DNA from: Fennellomyces sp. T-0311
Lineage: Eukaryota; Mucoromycota; Mucoromycetes; Mucorales; Lichtheimiaceae
Reading direction: 5' to 3'
Assembly (NCBI GenBank): GCA_025266875.1
Contig: JALLLT010000044.1
Span: 1 to 64,000, forward strand
DNA length: 64,000 nt
The translations under genes and the position numbers were made by a program. The notes beneath the pieces were generated by a model, which worked only from the letters and a program-made list of their open reading frames with translations, had not been told where the DNA came from and searched no databases. This document shows, piece by piece, positions 10,390 to 21,008 of the stretch (position 1 is the stretch's first letter; each line of letters starts with the position of its first letter).

Positions 10390-10640
10390 GAAGTAACCTT
10401 TTTAAGACCTCCAAAAGGCTTTGGAAAGTCTTTGACAAACCTTCCAGAGACTTTGAGAGATCTCTAAAAGCTTTGAATGACCTTTAAACGATGTTTAGGA
10501 GACTCTTAAGAGACTTTTGAGAGACCTTTGAAAGACCTTTGGGAGGTTCCAGAAGATCTTTGCAAGACCTTTCATGGACAAGGGTTGTCTTTTTGTCCTT
10601 TCAGTCTTCCAAGATCTTCCAAGGCCTTGCAAGTCCTTTT
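10390..10640. repeat. Degenerate ~10-bp iterated region (GACCTTTGAAA-like)
   Basis: About 250 bp consists of loosely repeated units such as GACCTTTGAAAGACCTTTGG and AGACTTTGAGAGA. The right part, after about 10575, is in inverse sense (CTTCCAAGATCTTCCAAGGC). It interrupts what should be the N-terminal coding region of the next gene and has no protein-like composition. It may be a MITE or other small insertion; ends and target duplication could not be defined. Confidence 0.5.
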
Positions 10641-10649
10641 GAGCCTTTG

Positions 10650-11263
10650 GGATAAATTACGATGTAGCACTCGACATTTCATGAAGCATCCAGTGCTCAA
10701 TCGAACTAGCGAGTTCTACAAAGTGAAAATTGTCCCACTGATCCTATTCGCCGATGACACCTCCGGTAATATGTCAAAGCAGTATAACAAATATGACAGC
10801 TGGTTGATGAGATGTGCAGCATTGCTCTACACTAAACGAATGAAGCGTGAAAATTCACTATTTATTGCCACTGTCCCCAGTAGCCATGGCATAGATAGCG
10901 TTTCACTCGTTCCAAAGCTAGTGGAGGACCTGAAGAAACTGGAAGATGGCGTTATCATGTACTCTGCAGAACACAAAGAGGATGTTTTGGTTTATGCACC
11001 GCTACTCCTCATCGAAGCAGACAACCCTTGCCATTCAGATCTTTGCTGCTTGAAGGGATTAAAGACTTTGTATTGCTGTTGCAGCTGCTACTTCCACAAC
11101 AAAGTGACCCCATGCAATTCCCCCAACGATGCGTCAAGAGCCGAGGCTCCCAATGCGCAATATAGAAAGCGTACAAGGGCTGACTATGTTGCTGCATCAT
11201 TGAATTCTGATAGACGATGTCGAATTGCGTTTGGACCAGTCAATGCTGACAGACTTCCACTTT
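10650..11263 (+). pseudogene. Large TE-associated protein (FADDTSGN family), N-terminal segment
   Basis: This is the first of three pieces of one gene. Motifs include VKIVPLILFADDTSGN, a second acidic site in LLIEADNPCHSDL and a Cys-rich YCCCSCYF stretch. The spacing of the two Asp sites and the Cys cluster recall a tnp2-like RNase H fold, and I remember similar proteins as abundant in Mucorales genomes, but I cannot name the family. The frame stops being homologous at 11263, where a CACTA element is inserted. The codon split there (CTT T|AC) is restored in frame at 16531. The true N-terminus is unclear because of the iterated region upstream. Confidence 0.65.
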
Positions 11264-11854
11264 CACTATGGGACATCTGTCACTGCAAATTTCATCAAAT
11301 CTACAAATTGACTCCTTTCACTTCAAATCTACACATAGCTACTGCAAATGCCCGTATTTTTTTACCTGTTTTTTGGACAAAAAGTAATTAAGCGGATTGA
11401 CTTGGGCACCAATAGAGTAACTGTTTTAGTTGCAGTTGCCAGCTCTTCTTCCATGACGATATTTCTTAACACTCACTAAGTAAGGTACTTTTCGCCTCAG
11501 TCGATGTTTATTTCCTTTTATACACTTGTCGTAATAGCTTTTGCGCCGCATAGCGCGCAATCCCATGATTAATTACGAGAATAGATGCTTTATCAGATCA
11601 AAAGCTAAAGTTTATTTTGCGTACGACACGCTTTATATTATATTATATTACATACGTCATAGCTACATAACTCTCTTTGCAGATTAATATTGGTAAGGAA
11701 GAAGTATATATTTGCTTCAAACACTTGATTTCTCCATGCAATCTACTGTGTTTCGGTCGCGCGGAGTGCATGTTTGCTACAAGGCAATTCACATAACACT
11801 TACTTTTTTTTCAAAGACAAACTCATCTAAAATCGCAGCTTTTTTCAGTATATT

Positions 11855-14748
11855 ATGGCAGACGTGAACTTCCGCGTATTGCCACATCTGCCACGTACAA
11901 AGTTTCAATGCTTGACATGTGGAGGTGTGTTCACAAAGAAAAGAATGAGTCAAAGCGAACACAACGAGCAACACCGTCAGCAGCGGTACCTTAGAGAGCA
12001 GCAACAGAAGCAAGCACTCGCTGGGCGATCAGCAAAACGCATTCGATTCTCACTGACCGCTGAAGAACAAGAGAACTTCGAAGTAAAAGGAACACCAAAT
12101 AGGTACGCTTCTCCTTTTTGCCATGTTGAATCCCATTACTAATTACTACATAGTATACTTGACCAAACCCAAGGATTGAATTCAGTGATTCAAACAGAAG
12201 ATCAAGAAATCTTTCAGGATTCAAACGAAGTCAGTGGGGAAGAAAGTGAAGCATATCAAATGTACCCTTGTTATTTCCTGCGATTTACTTGATAATATTC
12301 TGTTACTGATTCTTGATCCATGATAGGGATCAGCGTAACCCAACCCAAGATTATGACTATTTCGACGAATATGATTTTCGCTATGATGATGAGGATATAA
12401 ATGTTGAAACGATACGTTTTTATGATGAAGGTGAGGACGAGGACCAAGCTGCAGCGACAAGCAGGCGCCTCTTTATGTCATCTATCAAGCACGGAGGAAC
12501 TAGGGCCATGTTCGACGACTTCATCAAGATTACAAACGAGTATATTGAAGACAGCAACGAACCTCTATATAGTCATAAGCGATCGGCGAAACAGCTTAAA
12601 AAACGATACCCGATCGAGCCGATCCAATACCATATGTGCCGAGACGGTTGCATGATGTTCCAGTTAAATGATAGTAGAACTGCATGCTATGTCTGCGGAA
12701 AACCAAGATACAATGATCTCAAGCGCACAAATGACGGGGAGCAGAAAAAGGACCAACCATATGCAACTGTACTGCAACTTCCATTGAAGAGGCAACTGGC
12801 ATTACTAATCCATAACAGTATGACCAGGGACGAAATCCTTTATCGTGCACGGTATCTGGTGAACAAGAAGGGTGCATATTCCGACATCTTCGATGGCAAA
12901 GTATACAAAAAGATGTTAAAGGAAGGAAAATTCGCGTGCGACTTTGACCTCGCGCTGGCCTTATACACTGATGGCTTTACAGTACAGAACACCCAAATGA
13001 CCATCGTGCATTTGATCAACCTCAACCTATCTCCAACAATTCGCTACGAGAACTCCAATATGATCCAAATTTGTATCATCCCTTCAGCGCCTAAGGACCT
13101 CAAAAGCTTTCTGTCCCCGATGATGGATGATTTGGAAACGTTACAATCAATCGGAATGTTTCTCGAAGGAGATGATGGTGAGGAATACCATGTGCGTGCT
13201 CATCTTATGATGGCGACAGGAGATATACCAGCAACAGCGAAAATGATGGGACATAAAGGCCATACATCGAAATTCGGATGTCGACAGTGTCCAATCCAAG
13301 GCTCAGCAGAAGAATCGCAAGGGTGCAAGCGCGGTATGTACTTTGTACCTAGGCGATACCCAAAGATGAAACTACAGTCAATCGGAAGTTTGCGAAAAGG
13401 CAGAAAGCGCAAAGGTTTGCTATTCAAATCATGATTCACCGAGCTGAAGAGCTTCAAAGGTGTCAGCTTCTATAGCTTGGATATCATGCATTTGGTCGGT
13501 CAAGGACTTGCCAAGCATTTTTGAATTCTTGTGAGTACCAACAAGTATGGTGCGACTAACAGAAATCCCTTTTTTATCAAACCTCTCGCCAGAAGACATA
13601 TTGGTAAAGCGATGGCTGAATCGAAACGTTCACTCCCATCATCATTAACGACCTATACAATGGATATTTCTCGCAAGAAGTTGAAGAAGTCAATCGACTG
13701 GATTGATTTTCTTAGATACGTGGTACCAACTATTCTGATCGAGCACATCCAAAACCGACACGCGAAAGAAGCGACGAAAGCGTTATCGAATATCTCCAAG
13801 ATGCTATTTCATCGAACAATTACGGAAACCAGCCTTCAAGAGCTCAATATCAACGTGTGGAAATGGCTCAATTATCTACGCAGGCAGTTTGAACAGGGTA
13901 ATATCAAAAAGACAATTTTTACGATTACACAGCATTATTTGGTACACCTTGTCGATATGATTCGCGCAATGGGTCCTCCTCAAATCTATTCCGCATTTGC
14001 CATGGAGCGCGCACTGGGCGAAGTGAAGAAAAAAGTTCGATCAAAGTCGGCGCAAGGGACGGAAGCCGGCAATATCATGGTTAAACTAGCTGCAAAACGT
14101 CATGCTGATCGACTAAAAGTGCCGGCGGAAAAGGTGAAAGAGGTATTGACTGATTCATAGGCGAGCAACGCGCCTGAGACCTGGAGTCCGTTTTGGAACT
14201 CTTCTGTGGACGAGTATCCTGAATTTGGACTTGATCGTCTACTACGCAGTTTTTGGAGCATTTATATCGACGACCTTGGGCCCTTGAACACTGCATTTGA
14301 AGCCGGATCGCGCCTGTGGTTGAGCCAGTTCGAGATAATTGGAAGTGCGTATGGACCACGAAATGAATCGCGACGAGACGACTTCTTGGCGAAAATGACG
14401 ATTGATATTGATCAAACACGATATGCTGAGCCAAGTCGCAATGGAAAAGTGTATTTTGGCGAAGTGATTTTTTATTTTCGATCCAAGCAACAAGGGATGA
14501 CGAAGCTGTTGGCTCTAGTCAAGGCCTGGGAGACCAAACTGACTACTAGCGGGTACCCTTATTTAGGAAGAACGACACAGCATAGCCATGTTGTTATATC
14601 AGCTGGTGATATCCGCTCGATTGCAGAAGTGTATAAGGCTACATCTGGGCGCCGCTATATAGTATGGCCGGGAATGGAAACGTTGAAGGAGAGTGATCTG
14701 GGCTTAATTAGTAGACTTGACAACCACGTGTTAGAGTCTGGGGCTTAA
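11855..14748 (+). pseudogene. CACTA tnp2-family transposase (Transposase_21), three in-frame stops
   Basis: Exon 1 is 11855-12102, with a Cys/His pair region CLTCGG..H..QH. Exon 2 is 12154-12261 and exon 3 starts at 12327; introns of 51 and 65 bp have GT..AG ends and restore frame. Exon 3 encodes the tnp2 core: DLALALYTDGF (first D), ATGDIPATAKMMGHKGH (second D) with FGCRQC, SLDIMHLVGQG, and MERALGEVKKKVRSKS near the end, then a DUF4216-like tail (VYFGEVIFYF). The frame never shifts, but it is broken by TGA at 13432, TGA at 13522 and TAG at 14158, all explainable by one transition each. Without them the protein would be about 920 residues. It would excise and insert the element; this copy should be dead unless stops are read through. 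Confidence 0.9.
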
Positions 14749-14767
14749 CCCTCTCTTTCTTTCGATC

Positions 14768-15436
14768 ATGCCTACTCATCATAAAAAAGCAAAAAGATCG
14801 TCGCAACATGATCTTTCTCTATCGGTTTTACGCTTGGAGAGGTGCACATCTCGAAAGATTACAAGACTGCACAGAGAAATGAAGGCTATTCGTGAGGCAC
14901 TCGAGGGGCAGACCGCCATCACCACACGCCTACTCAAAGTCTTGGAGAATTTCGAATTCAACAATCGTGCGAATGACGAGGTGGCACCAACTTGGAGATG
15001 TTTGAGGAAGCCGAAGCGCTTGGTGTTTTCCAAGGCTAAAAATAGGATGGTCAAACACTCTGTTCAGTTTAATTGGAATCATTTCAGAGACATTATCACC
15101 AACTACCGTGTCAAAGCAAACTTGCCAGCGCTGCCAGATGGAGAGATTGAAGCAAGAATCGAACATGCGAAGTCGGTGTATCTTACAGTCATTCTTGAGA
15201 TTAAAGCTGAGCATCATCTGCGTGACGAAGCCAAGTGGTCTGATCCTTCCGTGAAAGTATGGCGCAAGCAAATGTGCAACCGACTTGAGAACGACTTGGG
15301 AGCAAGTCTGCCGCTTAAATCATGCATAGGTTCATGGGTGCACGGCTACTACTTGCAAAACATTGGGCAAATGTACGGGAAGGGAAACTTAGAAAGAACG
15401 CGAAAGGTACTCACTACCGGGGAACTACAGTGGTAG
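14768..15436 (+). CDS. CACTA second ORF (candidate accessory DNA-binding protein)
   Basis: A 222-residue basic protein starts at ATG 14768, 20 bp after the transposase stop. Residues about 35-65 have coiled-coil-like spacing (LHREMKAIREALEGQ..LLKVLENF) and the rest is rich in Lys, Arg and Trp. CACTA elements usually carry a second gene (TNPA-like) that binds subterminal repeats, so position and size fit that role, but I see no diagnostic domain. The sequence TG|GTAGCT at the end could be a donor site leading to the acidic exon at about 15554, although that junction as drawn creates a stop. Confidence 0.55.
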   Translation: MPTHHKKAKRSSQHDLSLSVLRLERCTSRKITRLHREMKAIREALEGQTAITTRLLKVLENFEFNNRANDEVAPTWRCLRKPKRLVFSKAKNRMVKHSVQFNWNHFRDIITNYRVKANLPALPDGEIEARIEHAKSVYLTVILEIKAEHHLRDEAKWSDPSVKVWRKQMCNRLENDLGASLPLKSCIGSWVHGYYLQNIGQMYGKGNLERTRKVLTTGELQW

Positions 15437-15553
15437 CTACTAAACTTTCTTTATATTAGACGCCGGACATGCAAGGAGTTCGAATGAACGTGCACAAGAT
15501 TTAGGGTAAAGATGTTGAAAAGATAAGCTGTTGCGTTTCTAAAAGGTTTACAT

Positions 15554-16174
15554 AGTTCTGTTGAAGAACCAATTCGTGGCGAGGATTACTACCCTGAGCC
15601 AGACTTGGAGCAAGATGAAGGCGGCCAAGGCGTGGACAATGATCACAATTTCGGCGATGACTTATATACTGGTACTACTCAAGGCAATGCCACACAGACT
15701 GAGATAAGAGAAAACGCGACCTTGGGCTATGCCATTGGTGAGGATGACAACAACCGCTACAATGGAAACAGTAGTGTAGGTGAAGCAGGTATCAGTAGCA
15801 ATAATGACAGCGAGGTGAGTAGCACCGAGAGCGAAAGCACCAATGTGAGCGATGGTAGTACCGATGACAGTGATGAAGACAGCGCCACGGACAGTGATGA
15901 AGATAGCGCCACGGACAGTGATGATAGTAACGACACGGACAGTGATGATGCTAGCAGCAGCAGCAGCTGCAGTATCCACGAAGAAAGCCAAGAGAAGAAT
16001 GAGGAGTTGGCGTTAAGCAGATCAAAGCGTGCAACAAAGCAGGGTGTAAAGCGAAACTGTGTTGATACCGGTACTGTCAAGGAAGTAGTTAAAAGGCCGA
16101 ATAAGTCAAAGGAGCTCGTTATTGCAGCTGCTCCACCAAGACGATCAACGAGAGTCAACAACCTCAGGAAGTAG
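15554..16174 (+). CDS. Acidic Asp/Ser-rich exon of the CACTA second gene
   Basis: The frame is open from an ACATAG acceptor-like site at about 15553, so this is probably an exon rather than a gene with its own start. It encodes an acidic region with the repeated unit DSDEDSAT (two copies, then diverged) and a Ser run, followed by a basic tail (RSKRATKQ, RRSTRVNN). The switch from acidic to basic composition resembles transposon accessory proteins; no domain was recognised. Confidence 0.45.
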   Translation, partial: SSVEEPIRGEDYYPEPDLEQDEGGQGVDNDHNFGDDLYTGTTQGNATQTEIRENATLGYAIGEDDNNRYNGNSSVGEAGISSNNDSEVSSTESESTNVSDGSTDDSDEDSATDSDEDSATDSDDSNDTDSDDASSSSSCSIHEESQEKNEELALSRSKRATKQGVKRNCVDTGTVKEVVKRPNKSKELVIAAAPPRRSTRVNNLRK

Positions 16175-16530
16175 TTTGTCGTCAAACGCAACCTACTATT
16201 GCTTCAACAAGTCAATAGCTTGCCGATCAGAACTATAGCATAACATTATATGCCTTTGTGCGGATCGATTTATGAATAAAGCATCGTATAACCATGTATA
16301 ATCAACACATAGAAGTGAAACGTGATAGTAAGCGTAGTAAATAACACATACAAACTAGCATGAAGGCTCTCTTTTAATACGTGGTATGAAAACTCTGGAA
16401 ATCCACGGCCAGAGTACTGCTAATCTCCAATACTGCTGATCTCCAAAATTATCAATTTTGGAGATTAGCAGAAAAAATAGATCGCCTGTATATCAGCTGT
16501 AGATAAGCAGGAGAAAAATGGCCCATAGTG
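16175..16530 (+). repeat. CACTA 3' subterminal region with hairpin
   Basis: This is non-coding. CTGCTAATCTCCAA and CTGCTGATCTCCAA are direct repeats near 16420-16447. The second pairs with an inverse copy ending at 16471 (AATTTTGGAGATTAGCAG), forming a hairpin of about 18 bp stem. Such iterated subterminal motifs are the usual TNPA-type binding sites in CACTA elements. The element terminus is at 16530. Confidence 0.75.
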
Positions 16531-16969
16531 TTTACAAAACTGCACCCGAATTAGGGTTCAAAAAAACCGGTGCAGAGGACTTGTTGAAGCTCGAAGCGTT
16601 TAACCCTTCACAGGACACTCCAGTTGAAGTACTGCATACTGTTATGCTCGGCATCATCAAGTACATGGTGCAAGACCTGTATAGGAACCGCTTGAAAAAT
16701 AATCCTGACAAACTGCAACAAATGCATAATGCATTAAGAGTTTACTTGGCGTCAAAAGGGTTTAACTGTACTTTTCGATGACAGCTCAACTATACTGGTT
16801 CATTTGTTGGCCAGGATTTCAAGCAATTGATCCAGGTCTTACCCATTATCTTAACAACAACATTCAAAGATGATGAGGGCCTGCAGGTGGTAGCACCAGT
16901 CTTCGTTCAGCTCGGCAAGTTGTCTTCGTTGGTGTTCATGCACTCAGTGGAGCATCACTTCGACGACTA
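16531..16969 (+). pseudogene. FADDTSGN-family protein, middle segment
   Basis: After the CACTA element the frame resumes as YKTAPELGFKKTGAEDLL and continues through DTPVEVLHTVMLGIIKYM to SVEHHFDDY. One in-frame TGA at 16779 follows FNCTFR (CGA or TGG to TGA is possible). It is cut at the TA dinucleotide 16968-16969 by the pogo element. Joining to 21009 restores HFDDYLEEVCRMIADL in frame. Confidence 0.75.
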
Positions 16970-17187
16970 CAGTGGAACCCCGCTTTTTGCACAGGCGGTT
17001 TTCAGTGAAAAAAGTGCAAAAAGCGGGGGTGTGCAAAAAGTGAGGTTGCTGTCTGACGGAAAATATAATACCCATTAGTTTCCGCCAACCAATAAGATAC
17101 AGTAATTAGATAACGGCGCTACAAAATATAAGCTTGTGGATCTTGACGGAACTTGTTCATTTGTTTATCTTTTTTTCATTATCAAAC

Positions 17188-20100
17188 ATGCCACCCAAAG
17201 GCCAACCGAGAATTGATCCAAAGCACAAAGAAGCCATTATCAATTGCTTTTTTGAGTTTGAAAAGGCAAACAGGAAGATCACTGTTCCAGACTTAATGAA
17301 TTGGGCCATAAATGAAAAGAAGTTCGCGGACGTACCTGATAGAACCACTGTTGATCGCTGGATAACGAAGAGAAAGAAGGAAGATGAAGCTGGCATTACT
17401 AGAAATGTCAAGCAGAGAGCACGAGCGAAATTTCCTGTATGTGGCAAAGTAAAGAAGGGGAAATCTCTGTCTTTATCGTTGACAAATAGCTGTATAATAT
17501 AGATGTTGGAGCAAGCTCTTTATATGTGGATTGAACAAAGAGCTTTTGAGAGAACGCCAGTCAACTGGCATGTCATCAGAGCTGCTGGCAAAGACTTTGC
17601 TGAAAAGCTAGGCATGTCCGAGTCCGAACTGAGGTTTACCAATGGCTGGCAAGACCACTTCCGCACTCGATATGGGCTGAAGATGGTGAAACTGCATGAA
17701 GAAGGCAGTTCTGCTGATTTTGAACTTGCAGCAGCGGAGTTACCTGAAGTTCAGCAGAAAGTAAAAGAGTATGCAGCCAAGGACGTTTACAATATGGACG
17801 AGACTGCATTTTTTTATGCCAGTGCTCCTACTACTACCATTGCTACTGCTGGCTTCAAAGGTGTCAAGCAGGACAAGTCCAGGTTGACAATTGTCCTGAC
17901 CGTTAATGCTAATGGGTCAGATAAGCATGACCCTTGGTTCATCGGCAAAGCTAAAAGATCAAATTGTTTTTCAAGAGTAAGTGATCACTGTACTAGTATT
18001 GAACTCGGTACTTATAAATGCAAAAGGCAAATAAGGATAAGGTCAATATTAGCGACTACTATGCCAATGCGAATGCCTGGATGACCCGTGATATATTTAC
18101 CTTGTATTTGCGAAGACTGGACAGAGCCATGACGTATCAAAACCGCAAGATTCTTTTGCTCCTGGATAACTTCTCGGGGCACTTTGCAAATTACAAGCCG
18201 ACAAACGTTGAGCTGTTATACTTGCCACCCAATACAACTTCAATGATGCAGCCATTAGATGCTGGCATCATTAAGAGCTTTAAAGTGCACGCCAAGTATG
18301 TTGTCATTATCTACCTAACATAATTTGACAGTAATTTAATTTAACGTTAAATCGGAAAAGATGCAACGAAATGAAAAATCTTGATTTCTCCGCCAATATG
18401 CGTCTGTTTCAAATGAAATAAAAATGATATTGTAGCCTACTGTATAAATATTTTATATATCTGATTGTATGTTTTAATAAGTGCAAAGAAAGTATGGTTC
18501 TCTATATATAAAATGAAAAGATTAATTTTCGTTTTTTTTTGAAAAATTTCGGAGATAGGGAACCAACCTAAAAATTATTCTTCGTTATACTCTTCACACT
18601 TCTGCACTGTCTTTTGCCAGAGGGAAAGGAGGCTACGTTCCTCAACTTGTGCAAAAAGCTTGTACAGTCGATGTGCAAGCTCTACCTCATTGTTCTCGAG
18701 GTCTGGGCTATAAGCCACTTGCTGCTTGGCGATTCCCCAGAGCCCTTCAATTGGTTGAAGCTCGCAGTGGTATGGTGGTGTCTTCATAACTCTATGACCA
18801 TACTTGTTTGCGATGTTGTACACGGCGTAGTTGGGTGGGTACTCATCACGTATACTCTTGAGCTTTTCGAGCATCATTGCTCTGGTTATGCGATTGTTTG
18901 CATTAGGCGTTGGCAGTGCAACTCGGTTGTCACGATACCAATCCTGAATTTCTGTTGAATTTGCTTGCGAAGTGGGCAATGGGTTGATCTTACGGAAATG
19001 GTATTTTGCACCGTCCATATGAATATCACATTCCCTATACTTCTTCTTCAACTTATCGCATAGTCTTTCGAATATGCTCTCAAACATTGCTGCGTTGAAA
19101 TTGCCGTGGTAATCGTGGTAATCTGGCGTAACCTTCGCATCTTTGACACATTTTGGGAGGTCAGCCCACTTCTCCGCAGTATTTCTTGTTGCAGGACGAC
19201 CACGCTTCGTGCCTGCGGATTGGATATGCCATGTGCCATTCACTGGCCAGATGAGCACATTCTCCTCAACAATCTCGGCAGCAAGGTGATAGCGGCGTAC
19301 TTTACGTACAACAATCGCCCCAAAAATCACCAGCATTGGTTTACGTCCTCCTTCCTTAACAGGTTCTTCACCTGGAACAAACCACGTTTGTTTGGCATGG
19401 TGATCCAAATGGCAATAAGACTCATCCAAGAAAACCTCAGGCCTTGTTGGCAACCCATCGTCGTTTAGATTGGCGAGGCGTCGCTCGATATACTTCTGCC
19501 GATAGGCCACCACTTCCTCACTATCATGCAAGATATTTTGACGATTTCCTTTTCCGTATCGTAATCCTGCCTTCTTCATGTCCTCCTTCATGACCGTAAG
19601 ACCAGGTGCGTCATAGCCGTTGTCGATAAGGTGTTGACGCATACGTCTTGCAGTGAGAGGCTGACCGTTTTGGCAGTTGGTATTGGTGAAATCACGCATT
19701 ACGTTGACATAATCTTCATCAAGCACCTTCTTTGGTCGGCCGATTTGCTTGGATTCATCGAGTGATTTCTCCCCATTGGAATAGGCGATGATAGATCGTG
19801 CCGTGCTGTCTCCAACGCCAAGGACTTCACGTAACAGCTTACAGAAGTCAAACCGCTGAGGGTAGACACCAGCCTCTTGTAACTGCTTCATATATCGAAA
19901 AACTCGAATGAAGGAGATCCATTCATCTCTTTTAATTGGTGCTTGAGAGCGGGTTAAATCGATTGTCGACATGTTTGCGAAGTGAAATGGATATCAAACG
20001 AAAGCGTTACGCGTCAGGAACATGAAAATTTTTATTTCAAGCGGCTAAAATGTCTCCCTGGTCATGTTCTATTAATGCGAACTTTTTTGACCCGGAGTTT

Positions 20101-20769
20101 TCGTTGCATCTTTTCCGATTTATCTTTATCCGCTATTAAATCAATAGGAATCTACAGTATGAACATGCATATGAAAAGATCAAGTTTCGCATGGAGAAAG
20201 GCCTTACTGCAAATGATGGAAACACATTTCGCGTTGACGTCCTTACAGGTCTTAAGTGGGCACATTGTGCTTGGAATAAGGTTACACCAACCACTATCAC
20301 CAACTGCTTTAGAAAAACGGAAGTACTGGATGGGGAGGGTGAGGGTACTGATGTTGGATTAGATGCAGCAGAAGAAGTAGCACTGAATCAGATCCGTGAC
20401 CATTTGGATCACATTTATGGAGAAGATTCTACAGAAGCCATGGACTTTGACGCAAATCCACCTGAGGAAGCTAGTGCTTGTCATCAAGTGCTTTCCAATG
20501 ATGAAGTTATCAGTACTCTCCTCGAGGAGGAGCTTGCAAGCAAATCTTCCATAGAAGCAAGTGATGAATCACAGCAGCAGGATACTGTTGCTTCCCTCAT
20601 TCCAGAGTACACGTTTAAAGAGAAAGCCAGTATGATTGATAGTGCGCTTAGTGTTTTGAACGAACTAGAGCATGGAAAACTCAAAGATGACTTGCGGAAA
20701 GTGCGCGATGATTTTCATAAGAAGAGTCGGGCAAGCCAATCGGTGCTGACCTCTTTTTTCAACCAATAA
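17188..20769 (+). CDS. pogo transposase A (CENP-B HTH + DDE_1), four exons, intact
   Basis: Exons are 17188-17436, 17503-17976, 18027-18295 and 20148-20769, totalling about 537 residues with no internal stop. Exon 1 carries a psq-type helix-turn-helix. Exon 2 starts with a CENP-B-like HTH (ALYMWIEQRAF..FTNGWQDHF) and contains the first catalytic Asp (VYNMDETAFFY). Exon 3 has LLLLDNFSGH (second Asp) and MQPLDAGIIKSF (third acidic site). Exon 4 is an acidic helical tail (KVRDDFHKKSRASQSVL). Exons 2 and 3 are 474 and 269 nt, identical in length to those of pogo C at 26459, which supports the splice model. Intron 3 is now 1852 nt because another transposon landed in it. By family the protein binds the TIRs and cuts and joins DNA at TA. 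Confidence 0.88.
18350..20120 (-). mobile_element. Tc1/mariner-superfamily transposon with long D-E spacing, copy 1
   Basis: The TIRs read AATCGGAAAAGATGCAACGA at 18350 and the inverse ending at 20120, with TA on both sides (18348-18349, 20121-20122). The element is 1771 bp and holds a single intact minus-strand gene. It sits inside intron 3 of pogo A, leaving the splice sites of that intron intact. Confidence 0.93.
18575..19972 (-). CDS. DDE_3-type transposase, 465 aa, intact
   Basis: It starts at ATG 19972 and has no intron. The N-terminal third holds helix-turn-helix-like segments ending in a GRPKK motif and a second HTH-like repeat (GQPLTARRMRQHL). Catalytic residues: D in VFLDESYCH, D in IHMDGAKYH and E in CELQPIEGLWG. 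By my count 88 residues separate the second D from this E, far more than the 34-41 of ordinary Tc1 or mariner proteins. DYHDYHGNFN between the first two Asp is also conserved in the second copy (42171-43655). By family it cuts and pastes the element at TA. Confidence 0.88.
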   Translation of the reverse strand: MSTIDLTRSQAPIKRDEWISFIRVFRYMKQLQEAGVYPQRFDFCKLLREVLGVGDSTARSIIAYSNGEKSLDESKQIGRPKKVLDEDYVNVMRDFTNTNCQNGQPLTARRMRQHLIDNGYDAPGLTVMKEDMKKAGLRYGKGNRQNILHDSEEVVAYRQKYIERRLANLNDDGLPTRPEVFLDESYCHLDHHAKQTWFVPGEEPVKEGGRKPMLVIFGAIVVRKVRRYHLAAEIVEENVLIWPVNGTWHIQSAGTKRGRPATRNTAEKWADLPKCVKDAKVTPDYHDYHGNFNAAMFESIFERLCDKLKKKYRECDIHMDGAKYHFRKINPLPTSQANSTEIQDWYRDNRVALPTPNANNRITRAMMLEKLKSIRDEYPPNYAVYNIANKYGHRVMKTPPYHCELQPIEGLWGIAKQQVAYSPDLENNEVELAHRLYKLFAQVEERSLLSLWQKTVQKCEEYNEE

Positions 20770-21008
20770 AAATAGTATACTTCTGCCACGTGTTATAGAT
20801 GAAGCTACTCCGTTCGAATCTTGCTATCAGCAGTCAGATATATGGAAATACAATATAAGCGGAAAATTGCACATCCCAATTTTGGAAGTGCAAAGTGCAA
20901 AAAGTGGGGTGTGCAATTTTCTTAAGTGCTAAGCGAGTTTTTGCCCAAGCTTGATGCAAAAAGCGGGGGTGTGCAAAAAGCGGGGGTGCAAAAAGCGGGG
21001 TCCCACTG

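Larger units (their letters stand above)
11264..16530 (+). mobile_element. CACTA (EnSpm/CMC) DNA transposon, 5267 bp
   Basis: The termini are CACTATGGG at 11264-11272 and CCCATAGTG at 16522-16530, the CACTA signature. A 3-bp target duplication TTT flanks them (11261-11263 and 16531-16533). It carries a tnp2-type transposase (11855-14748) and a second ORF with an acidic tail (14768-16174). Subterminal repeats lie near the right end. Removing the element plus one TTT rejoins the flanking gene in frame, which supports the boundaries strongly. Confidence 0.9.
16970..21008 (+). mobile_element. pogo-type transposon A, 4039 bp
   Basis: The termini are CAGTGGAACCCCGCTTTTTG at 16970 and its near-exact inverse ending at 21008. 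TA lies at both flanks (16968-16969, 21009-21010). GC-rich GCTTTTTGCAC motifs are repeated inside each end. It contains a four-exon pogo transposase and, inside its third intron, a second complete transposon (18350-20120). Confidence 0.93.

Noticed and set aside
13435..13530. Frameshift in the CACTA transposase
   Set aside because: The frame is unchanged from 12327 to 14748; the gap between long frames is due to TGA codons at 13432 and 13522 only.
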